Assembly (NCBI GenBank): GCA_937888925.1 | Contig: CALARM010000229.1 | Location: forward strand, 1-7,820 | Source of the DNA: an uncultured Synergistia bacterium | Lineage (GTDB): Bacteria; Eremiobacterota; SpSt-956; JAKJGF01 | Reading direction: 5' to 3' | DNA length: 7,820 bases | Shown here: positions 1 through 5,230 of the stretch, piece by piece | Layout: every line of letters starts with the position of its first letter | Position numbering within the stretch: the stretch's first letter is position 1 | Notes under the pieces: model-generated | What the model was told of the DNA's origin: nothing | What the model saw: only the letters and a program-made list of their open reading frames with translations | The model's database searches: none | Translations under genes and position numbers: made by a program

Positions 1-63
1 CTTCGTAAGAGCCTGTCAGGCAGAAGCTGATAAAATGGGTACGAACTTATCTGGAGCGGTAAT

Positions 64-98
64 AAGAGACTGTCCCCTGACTTTCGGGACAGCCTCTT
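64..98 (-). terminator. Inverted repeat / possible terminator after the radical SAM gene
   Basis: The left arm AAGAG-A-CTGTCCC (64-76) and right arm GGGACAG-C-CTCTT (86-98) form a stem of 12 pairs with a single A/C mismatch around a 9-nt loop. The hairpin begins 6 bp beyond the radical SAM stop codon at 105-107, the position of a transcription terminator for that gene. On the minus strand the stem is followed only by TATT, so the U-tract is poor and intrinsic termination would be weak. GGGACAG/CTGTCCC palindromes of this kind also occur as small dispersed intergenic repeats in many bacteria, so it may be a repeat element rather than a dedicated terminator. The hairpin is certain; its role is inferred. 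Confidence 0.5.
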
Positions 99-104
99 TA
101 CATT

Positions 105-1967
105 TCATGATTTACCTGACTGTGAAGACCTTTCCGTGCTACCTATAAAAGTGCAGAATACCTGGTTGGAGAACTTTTTCAATCTGTTAATATTAATTTT
201 ATTTTTCAGATTTTCCATAACCTCTTCATTTATTTCAAACCAGGCTTTAACCTTCCTGTCAGTCTGATTTAATATTACATTGATTTCTTCCTGTTTAAAA
301 TCCATTTTTTTCAATTCCTGTTTTAATTCTACCTCAGGAAGGGATTTATTGGCAAGAACCTTTAATTTATCAGCACATATCTGATGTTTTACACTATCTA
401 TTGTATCTTCTGTAATCTCATACCAGTCTTTTATAGTTATTTTTGCATTATTTATAATTGTTTTAATCTCTTCCTGACTGAAAGTTAATTTTTTAAACTG
501 ATTGGCCAGTTCTACTCTGGAAAAAACCCTGGTATCTTCATTGATATCAAAAAAGGCTTTTATTCTTCTGGTCAGTTCCTCTGAGATAGACATAAAATTC
601 AGATAATTCATGAAAAATTTGTTACTTTTTTTCCATAGCCTGTTAATATTCTTGGCATATGCATATATAGCTGCATCTATAAATTTCCCTTTCATAAATT
701 TCTTAATCAGTCTCCAGAGACTGTAAAATTTATTATGTCCCCATACCTGCATTTCCTGAAGTTTAACAGGAGAAAAATTTTCAGGCTGGAAAGTAACATG
801 ATGACCATCATAAAGAGTCCAGTCATCTGTAAATATTCTTCCCTGACTTTTAAGTTCTTTATAGGTTCTTGTCCCCGGCAATGGTGTAAGAATTAGGAAC
901 TGAACGGTAGTAATACCTGAATATTTTGCAAAAGAAATCGTACCTTTCAGTGTTTCAGTTGTATCTGTATCAAGACCGAAAACAAACATTCCATGAACCG
1001 GTATTTTCTTTGCGGTAAAAGCTGCCACTCCCTGTTTTATCTCTTCTGCTGTCTGATTTTTATTCATTGCTTTTAACGTATCGGGATTTAATGACTCTAT
1101 ACCTATAAATACAGTCTGGCAGCGGGTGGCTTTCATAAGGTCAAGAAGTTCTTCGTCTTTAGCCGCATCAATACGAACCTGGGCACACCATGAAAATTTC
1201 ATTTCTCTCTTAACAAATTCTCTTAATAATTCTTTAAGCCATTTTTTATCTGCTGCAATATTATCATCGTAAAAGAAAATATTATATTTTTTACTGTTAA
1301 ATCTCTCTACTTCCTGAAGTACTCTTTCTATGCTTTTATGGCGGAATTTTCTGCCGAACATATCTGTAACAGAACAGAAACAGCAGTCAAAAGGACACCC
1401 TCTGGAAGCCTGAATCGGTATTACCCTTGTTCCGCGAACTTTACAATCATTCATCCCCATTACAATGGAAAAATCAGGTATGGGAATATCATCCAGGTTT
1501 TTTATCTTCTGAGCATGTATGTGATGTACCTCTTCTCCCCTTACTACCAGTCCGGGCTGTGCTTTCAAGGTTTCTCCTCTGTCAAGTGCTTCTACGAGTT
1601 CCGGGAAAATATTTTCTCCCTCGCCTAAAACAACATAATCGGCATGGTTTATGGCCTCTTCTGGCATAAAAGTCACATGAGGTCCACCCATTACCACTGT
1701 TATTCCTTTTTCCCTTAATCTGTCGGCAAGTGCATAGGCTCTGACTGCCGTAGAGGTAGTGGAAGAAATTCCGACAAGCTGAACATCTTCGAAATATTCA
1801 TCTTTTACAGGATGTATTTCTTCTGCTATGACTGCTACATCAAAGCCTCTTTCTTTAAGTATTGTTCCCAGAATAATAGTTCCAAGCCTCGGCACAGGGG
1901 TGAGACTGAAAATATGAACATCAGGGGCTTTGGGTTCTATCATTAAAATCCTCTTTATTTTTTTCAC
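105..1967 (-). CDS. B12-binding-domain radical SAM protein with a C-terminal repeat tail
   Basis: A cytosolic radical SAM enzyme with an N-terminal cobalamin-binding fold (COG1032 type; many members are methyltransferases or other B12-dependent enzymes). Numbered from the GTG at 1965-1967 (620 aa), the Rossmann-like B12 domain spans about residues 1-140, with the GGPH (94-97) and GEGE (115-118) signatures. The DxHxxG cobalt-ligand motif is absent, as is common in this class. The radical SAM domain follows, with CxxxCxxC at C191, C195 and C198 for the 4Fe-4S cluster, the strand motif IGIES (288-292) and LTPLPGT near 360-366. After about residue 455 comes a roughly 165-residue extension with internal repeats, not usual for the family. 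Start choice: the frame is open to a TTG at 2006, which has no ribosome-binding site. GTG 1967 gives the family-like beginning KKIKRILMIEP. ATG 1943 has a better AGAGG site but would cut into the first beta strand. The gene lies downstream of the MerR gene on the same strand and is probably co-transcribed with it. Substrate unknown. Confidence 0.88.
   Translation of the reverse strand: MKKIKRILMIEPKAPDVHIFSLTPVPRLGTIILGTILKERGFDVAVIAEEIHPVKDEYFEDVQLVGISSTTSTAVRAYALADRLREKGITVVMGGPHVTFMPEEAINHADYVVLGEGENIFPELVEALDRGETLKAQPGLVVRGEEVHHIHAQKIKNLDDIPIPDFSIVMGMNDCKVRGTRVIPIQASRGCPFDCCFCSVTDMFGRKFRHKSIERVLQEVERFNSKKYNIFFYDDNIAADKKWLKELLREFVKREMKFSWCAQVRIDAAKDEELLDLMKATRCQTVFIGIESLNPDTLKAMNKNQTAEEIKQGVAAFTAKKIPVHGMFVFGLDTDTTETLKGTISFAKYSGITTVQFLILTPLPGTRTYKELKSQGRIFTDDWTLYDGHHVTFQPENFSPVKLQEMQVWGHNKFYSLWRLIKKFMKGKFIDAAIYAYAKNINRLWKKSNKFFMNYLNFMSISEELTRRIKAFFDINEDTRVFSRVELANQFKKLTFSQEEIKTIINNAKITIKDWYEITEDTIDSVKHQICADKLKVLANKSLPEVELKQELKKMDFKQEEINVILNQTDRKVKAWFEINEEVMENLKNKININRLKKFSNQVFCTFIGSTERSSQSGKS
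168..563 (-). repeat. Internal protein repeat in the radical SAM C-terminal tail
   Basis: The tail contains three copies of a short motif: IKAFFDINEDT, IKDWYEITEDT and VKAWFEINEEV (residues 469-479, 512-522 and 573-583 with the GTG start). A second helical motif, pattern VEL-x4/5-KK-x2-F-x-QEEI-x2-I-x-N, appears twice, at about residues 485-507 and 546-568, exactly 61 residues apart. The unit is therefore about 61 residues: a short aromatic, probably beta, segment followed by helices. The first copy lacks about 18 residues between its two motifs, and the third copy stops after its first half and ends in a Ser/Gly-rich tail. I recognise no named domain; small repeated binding modules are a reasonable guess. 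Confidence 0.7.
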
Positions 1968-2040
1968 GATCTTCTCTTTTCCAGAGATTATATCAGGGCA
2001 CTTCAAATATTCACAGAAGGCTCTATAATCTCTTTAATAT

Positions 2041-2742
2041 TTATTTTTTATTTTTTTTTGATTTCATATGCGATTTAAATCTATATATAAATTTCGCCTG
2101 TACTTTCGTTATACCTTCCCATCTCTTTACAGATTTTTTTAAATCATTCATTTTTTCAAGCAAATTTTTCTGTTGCTCTGAAAATTCTTCAAGTATTTTT
2201 TCTATTTCTTCTTCACTGTAAGTAAGCAGTTCTTCCTGTAATCTATTATCAGGGAGCAACAGGAAATTCATATTTTTCAATTCTTCCACCGTATAACCGA
2301 ATAACTGTAATTCCCTTATTCTATAACATATTTCTACAAAAGATTCCCTGTATAAACGAAAACCTCCTTCAGAACGGGCATCCGGACTGATAAGCTCTTT
2401 TTCCTCCCAGTATTTCAGGGTTCTGGCACTTATACCGCTTCTTTCCGCGATTTCTCCTACTGTTAATAATTTTCCCTGTACATCTTTTTTATTATTTTGT
2501 CCGGGAAGACCTACCCTGCTGGTAATCTGTTTTAAAGAATCATAATCATACCCGAGATCCATAAGAGTTTTGAGCTTTTCTGCATGTAATAAATTCTCTT
2601 CATTGTAATAGGGTGTATTCTTATCATAGTGGCCTGCAGGATATAAAAGACCGTATTTGCACCATTTATCAAGAACATCCGGCTCCAGCTTAATTCTATT
2701 AATTACATCTTCTCTGCTGTAAAGACTAATCAGATCTTTCAC
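2041..2742 (-). CDS. MerR-family transcriptional regulator with tandem MerR domains
   Basis: A 233-residue DNA-binding regulator. The second domain (about residues 92-158) is a clear MerR winged helix: LLTVGEIAERSGISARTLKYW, then a wing ending GGFRLYRES and the helix pair ELQLFGYTVEEL. The first domain (about 7-77) aligns with it position by position: YSREDVINRI, then LDKWCKYGLLYP, then TPYYNEENL, then KTLMDLGYDYDSL. The protein thus carries two MerR folds in one chain, the N-terminal one more diverged. Residues about 168-205 are a Glu/Lys/Leu-rich helix, likely the usual MerR dimerisation coiled coil, and the C-terminus is very Lys-rich. No Cys cluster or ligand domain for metal or B12 is visible. 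The start is the GTG at 2740-2742, preceded by AGGAGG five bases upstream, an excellent site. The gene has its own near-consensus promoter with palindromes around the predicted transcription start, so autoregulation is likely. The radical SAM gene follows on the same strand and is the obvious target. Confidence 0.88.
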   Translation of the reverse strand: MKDLISLYSREDVINRIKLEPDVLDKWCKYGLLYPAGHYDKNTPYYNEENLLHAEKLKTLMDLGYDYDSLKQITSRVGLPGQNNKKDVQGKLLTVGEIAERSGISARTLKYWEEKELISPDARSEGGFRLYRESFVEICYRIRELQLFGYTVEELKNMNFLLLPDNRLQEELLTYSEEEIEKILEEFSEQQKNLLEKMNDLKKSVKRWEGITKVQAKFIYRFKSHMKSKKNKK

Positions 2743-2765
2743 AAATACCTCCTTTTTAAATTTCT

Positions 2766-2781
2766 ACAAATACGTATGTGT
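2766..2781. promoter_or_regulatory. Palindromic operator candidate 1 in the MerR leader
   Basis: ACAAATACGTATGTGT is a 16-bp palindrome with a single mismatched pair, centred on ACGT. It lies between the predicted transcription start and the ribosome-binding site of the MerR gene. The larger block 2765-2782 matches 2797-2814 at 14 of 18 positions as a direct repeat with 32-bp spacing, about three helical turns. That pattern suits cooperative binding on one face of the DNA. Assignment to the MerR protein itself is inferred from position and symmetry. Confidence 0.5.
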
Positions 2782-2796
2782 AATTTATTCAACCCA

Positions 2797-2814
2797 TACA
2801 TATACGTACAGGTA
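2797..2814. promoter_or_regulatory. Operator candidate 2 overlapping the predicted MerR transcription start
   Basis: This second copy reads TACATATACGTACAGGTA, with the core TACGTA at 2803-2808. It is a weaker palindrome than copy 1: four of six flanking positions pair. It falls immediately downstream of the predicted -10 box (2816-2821) and covers the expected transcription start near 2809, where bound protein would block initiation. The arms 2771-2780 and 2799-2808 also form an inverted repeat matching at 9 of 10 positions. Confidence 0.45.
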
Positions 2815-2815
2815 T

Positions 2816-2844
2816 ATTATATATTATAAAAAATATTAAGTCAA
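2816..2844 (-). promoter_or_regulatory. Sigma-70-type promoter of the MerR / radical SAM unit
   Basis: On the minus strand, TTGACT (-35, 2839-2844) and TATAAT (-10, 2816-2821) are separated by exactly 17 bp, nearly perfect consensus. The predicted start is near 2809, giving a leader of about 66 nt to the GTG at 2742. The 17-bp spacer is the ordinary length, not the 19-20 bp of classical MerR-activated promoters. This argues for repression rather than the DNA-twisting activation used by MerR or SoxR. A half-site resembling the operator core (CATACGT, 2855-2861) lies just upstream of the -35 box. Confidence 0.7.
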
Positions 2845-2887
2845 GTCTTTTTCTCATACGTCCCTGTGACCCAACCGGTCATGGTTG

Positions 2888-4474
2888 TCAGGAATTGCAA
2901 ATTCTCCTCAATACTTTCCCGGGCATATCAGACAAAATCTCTCCTCTGTCCAGTACAATATGGCCGTTTACTATAACATATTCAATACCTTTGGGATAAT
3001 TATGTGGTTCCTTATAGGTTCCTCTGTCTTCTATGGTATTTCTGTCAAACACCACCAGATCTGCTGCCATACCATGTTTTACAATTCCTCTATCGGTAAG
3101 TCCCAGCATTTTTGCGGGCAGTGAAGTCATTTTTCTTATTCCTTCTTCTATAGAAAAAAGTCCTTCATCTCTGCTGTATTTACCGAGAACTCTGGGGAAA
3201 GTTCCATAGGTTCTCGGATGCGGTTTACCCCTGAAAAGAGGGCCTTCCGTGGCAGATGCAGAAGCATCGTTACCTATTGAAGTAAAAGGATCTTTCATTA
3301 CACGACGTACATCTTCTTCATCCATACTCATATAGATTGCTCCCACACTTCCCTCTTCTTCAAAAAGAAGATCCAGAATGAATTCAAAAACATTCTTTTC
3401 TCCTGCTATTTCAGATATTTCTCTTCCTTCGTATTTCTTATTTTTTTCCAGATTAACACTGCTTACAAGGACTTTTCTTCCGTTAACATATCCCCTGTAA
3501 TCCATTTCCTTCAGTATCTTTTCCCTTGTACTCTCATTTTTCAATCTGGAAAGAAATGCATCAGTTCCTCCGTCATGAACCCATTCTGGAACCATCATTG
3601 AAAGACCGGTGGCAGAAGCAGTATAGGGATACTGATCATGCTGTATATAAAGTCCTTTATTTCTGGCGTCTCTTATCATTTCCAGGGTATGTTCCGTTTT
3701 GCCCCAGTTCCTCTCTCCTGCTGCCTTTAAGTGTGAAATCTCCACAGGGATTCTGGCTTCAAAACCTATGGTAATTGCCTCTTCTATGGCATCAAAGAGA
3801 GAATCTCCTTCTCCCCTTATATGGCTTGCATAATAGCCTCCTGTTTCTCTGACTGTTTCCCCCAGTTCTATCAGTTCTTCAGTGGGAGCATAAGAACCGG
3901 GAGGATAAATAAGACCCGTAGAAAATCCTGCCGCTCCCTGTTTCATGGCTTCATGAAGTTCTTCTTTCATTCTGACCATTTCATCTTTTGTAAGATGTCT
4001 GTCTGATCTGTCTATAACACTTCCCCGAAGTGTTCCATGACCGACCAGAGATATGACATTAACAGAAGTACCCTGTTTCTCTATCAGGTTGAAGAATCCG
4101 TTAAAATCATTCCATGTTACATCCATATCAAAATCTCTTTTAAATTCTCTCCTGATTTCATCGAGAGAACTGCCATAAAGAGGTGCAAGGGAATAACCGC
4201 AGTTGCCTGTCACTTCAGTCGTAATACCCTGATGTATTACACTGGGAACCCTTCCGTCTACAAGTAATGGCATATCGGAATGACTGTGAATATTTATAAA
4301 TCCAGGACAGAGACAGAGATTCTCACTATCTATTACTCTTACAGCGTATTTTAAAGTTTCTTTATCCAGGGGATAAACAATCAGTCCGGAAGAAATACCA
4401 ATATTTCCCTTAACAGGAGGGTTTCCCAGTCCATCATAAATTTCTATATTTTTAAAAGCTATATCCAGTTTCAT
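2888..4474 (-). CDS. N-acyl-D-amino-acid deacylase (D-aminoacylase), amidohydrolase superfamily
   Basis: A 528-residue zinc hydrolase that in this family removes the acyl group from N-acyl-D-amino acids, giving a free D-amino acid and a carboxylate. The layout is typical: a small beta-sandwich from the N-terminus and the last 70 residues, around a TIM-barrel. Visible metal and catalytic residues match the well-studied Alcaligenes enzyme: HSHSD with H63 and H65, GNCG with C92 (the family's cysteine zinc ligand), SHIR with H218, SHLKAAG with H248, and the catalytic acid D403 in IGNDAS. The C-terminal block HPRTYGTFPRVLG, then MTSLPA and ADLVVFD is diagnostic for the family. There is no signal peptide, so it acts in the cytosol. 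The start ATG (4472-4474) follows AAGGTGA, which overlaps the stop of the upstream membrane-protein gene, 6 bp away, so translation is probably coupled. The exact amino-acid preference cannot be read, and other D-aminoacylase-like amidohydrolases share the motifs. Confidence 0.9.
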   Translation of the reverse strand: MKLDIAFKNIEIYDGLGNPPVKGNIGISSGLIVYPLDKETLKYAVRVIDSENLCLCPGFINIHSHSDMPLLVDGRVPSVIHQGITTEVTGNCGYSLAPLYGSSLDEIRREFKRDFDMDVTWNDFNGFFNLIEKQGTSVNVISLVGHGTLRGSVIDRSDRHLTKDEMVRMKEELHEAMKQGAAGFSTGLIYPPGSYAPTEELIELGETVRETGGYYASHIRGEGDSLFDAIEEAITIGFEARIPVEISHLKAAGERNWGKTEHTLEMIRDARNKGLYIQHDQYPYTASATGLSMMVPEWVHDGGTDAFLSRLKNESTREKILKEMDYRGYVNGRKVLVSSVNLEKNKKYEGREISEIAGEKNVFEFILDLLFEEEGSVGAIYMSMDEEDVRRVMKDPFTSIGNDASASATEGPLFRGKPHPRTYGTFPRVLGKYSRDEGLFSIEEGIRKMTSLPAKMLGLTDRGIVKHGMAADLVVFDRNTIEDRGTYKEPHNYPKGIEYVIVNGHIVLDRGEILSDMPGKVLRRICNS

Positions 4475-4480
4475 AAAAAA

Positions 4481-4957
4481 TCACCTTAAAATATTAAGAT
4501 TTATATTGCCGAACCAGAGTATGATCATAATAATTATGCCTCCTACAACTGTTACGGCAGAATAAAATTTGATTAAGTGAGGAGAAGTAATATCTTTCTT
4601 TTTTTTCATAAAGAGTCCCGGATGTTCCGAGAGGAAAGCTGCACCATGTCTGAAGTGAATCCAGTAAAACCCCATCAGCCATATAATTAAAAAAGATGCA
4701 TAGAAAGCAAGCACAGCAGGATTAAAGTCCGATGGTCTTATATAATCGAATACTGTAGTGGTTAAACCGGATAATATTCCAGCTCCCATAATAAACCAGG
4801 GAATATTTGCATAGATTATGAAGACTTTTATAATTTTATTATAACCATCTTCCCGTTCTGGTTTATCGGAAATATACTTCCGGGACTTAATCTTTAAATT
4901 ATTTGCATTTATAAGATTCACTATTATTATAAAAAACCAGAAATATTTAAATATCAT
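4481..4957 (-). CDS. Small four-helix integral membrane protein of unknown function
   Basis: A 158-residue hydrophobic protein with four likely membrane segments, at about residues 1-18, 44-64, 80-102 and 128-149. A polar loop after the first carries PEREDGY; the third ends in a WIHFRHGA segment followed by SEHPGLF and a Lys-rich loop. This pattern (a P-E-x-E-x-GY loop, a PW-x-MG-x-G helix, a basic-GA turn and HPGLF) resembles a family of conserved uncharacterised bacterial membrane proteins; I know no function for it. The ATG at 4955-4957 has no recognisable ribosome-binding site. The frame is open upstream to a stop at 5000-5002 but contains no alternative start. The gene overlaps the translation signals of the deacylase, so the two are almost certainly one operon. 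A role in substrate entry for the deacylase is possible but unproven, and the protein lacks the size of a normal permease. Confidence 0.8.
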   Translation of the reverse strand: MIFKYFWFFIIIVNLINANNLKIKSRKYISDKPEREDGYNKIIKVFIIYANIPWFIMGAGILSGLTTTVFDYIRPSDFNPAVLAFYASFLIIWLMGFYWIHFRHGAAFLSEHPGLFMKKKKDITSPHLIKFYSAVTVVGGIIIMIILWFGNINLNILR

Positions 4958-4966
4958 AACGGCACA

Positions 4967-5004
4967 GGGATTTTCGGGATTATTGGGATGTTCAGGATTT
5001 TAGG
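4967..5004. repeat. Degenerate 9-bp tandem repeat, about four copies
   Basis: Four consecutive 9-mers read GGGATTTTC, GGGATTATT, GGGATGTTC and AGGATTTTA, followed by GG. The repeat ends only 9 bp from the ATG of the membrane-protein gene, occupying the place where its ribosome-binding site would be expected. A period of nine keeps the minus-strand frame open through the array but supplies no start codon. It looks like a small dispersed intergenic repeat; regulation by it is speculative. Confidence 0.65.
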
Positions 5005-5066
5005 TACCCAATATTCTGAGTTGACCATTAATATTTAACAAAACCTTTTTCCCTTCACCCTATCTG

Positions 5067-5095
5067 ATTTTAACACAGAGAGAGTGAATTGTCTA
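5067..5095 (-). promoter_or_regulatory. Candidate promoter for the membrane protein / deacylase operon
   Basis: On the minus strand, TAGACA (5090-5095) and TAAAAT (5067-5072) are separated by 17 bp, each one base from consensus. The start would be near 5060, giving a leader of about 100 nt that includes the 9-bp repeat. It is the best minus-strand match I found in the spacer. In AT-rich DNA such matches arise by chance, so confidence is moderate. Confidence 0.4.
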
Positions 5096-5134
5096 CCACC
5101 GGTAAATTACTAACTATTTAATTTCTTTAAACTA

Positions 5135-5163
5135 TTGCATTCTTCAGAAAATTTTCGTATGAT
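5135..5163 (+). promoter_or_regulatory. Candidate promoter for the S9 peptidase gene
   Basis: TTGCAT (5135-5140) and TATGAT (5158-5163) lie 17 bp apart on the plus strand. The expected start near 5170 gives a leader of about 60 nt that would carry the heptamer repeat at 5180-5210. This element and the minus-strand candidate at 5067-5095 are divergent and only about 40 bp apart. Confidence 0.45.
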
Positions 5164-5179
5164 TACAGGATAATTAAAA

Positions 5180-5210
5180 AGCTGAAAGCTGAATGCTGAT
5201 AGCCGACTGC
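5180..5210. repeat. Degenerate 7-bp tandem repeat in the S9 peptidase leader
   Basis: The heptamers AGCTGAA, AGCTGAA, TGCTGAT and AGCCGAC follow one another, then TGC. The array starts about 10 nt after the predicted transcription start and ends just before the ribosome-binding site, so it would be part of the mRNA leader. Arrays of GCTGA-type heptamers occur as simple dispersed repeats in some bacterial genomes; no function can be assigned. Confidence 0.6.
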
Positions 5211-5218
5211 AATAAAAA

Positions 5219-5224
5219 AAGGAG
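5219..5224 (+). promoter_or_regulatory. Ribosome-binding site of the S9 peptidase
   Basis: AAGGAG sits six bases before the ATG at 5231 and fixes the start codon. It directly follows an A-tract and lies 8 bp beyond the heptamer repeat. Confidence 0.8.
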
Positions 5225-5230
5225 ACACTT

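Noticed and set aside
2..148. Plus-strand open frame from the window edge, reading FVRACQAEADKMG and onward
   Set aside because: It crosses the GGGACAG hairpin and runs antisense into the end of the radical SAM gene. No domain is recognisable, and composition past position 60 is clearly non-coding in this frame. It could be the tail of an upstream gene but cannot be supported.
1338..1669. Two plus-strand open frames antisense to the radical SAM gene
   Set aside because: They lie over the conserved CxxxCxxC and B12-domain codons of the minus-strand gene, lack ribosome-binding sites and have no recognisable protein features.
2771..2808. The TACGTA inverted repeat as a riboswitch or B12-sensing RNA element
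   Set aside because: The leader is only about 66 nt and AT-rich, with no B12-box-like sequence or multi-stem structure. A DNA operator explains the symmetry better.
2867..2887. Two alternative small hairpins (CAACC/GGTTG and TGACC/GGTCA) just after the deacylase stop
   Set aside because: Stems are only 5 bp, mutually exclusive and not followed by a U-run on the minus strand, so they are not a convincing terminator. Read-through from the deacylase into the MerR gene therefore cannot be excluded.
3526..4267. Several plus-strand open frames antisense to the deacylase
   Set aside because: All lie over well-conserved deacylase motifs and look like reverse-strand shadows rich in Ser, Phe and Cys.
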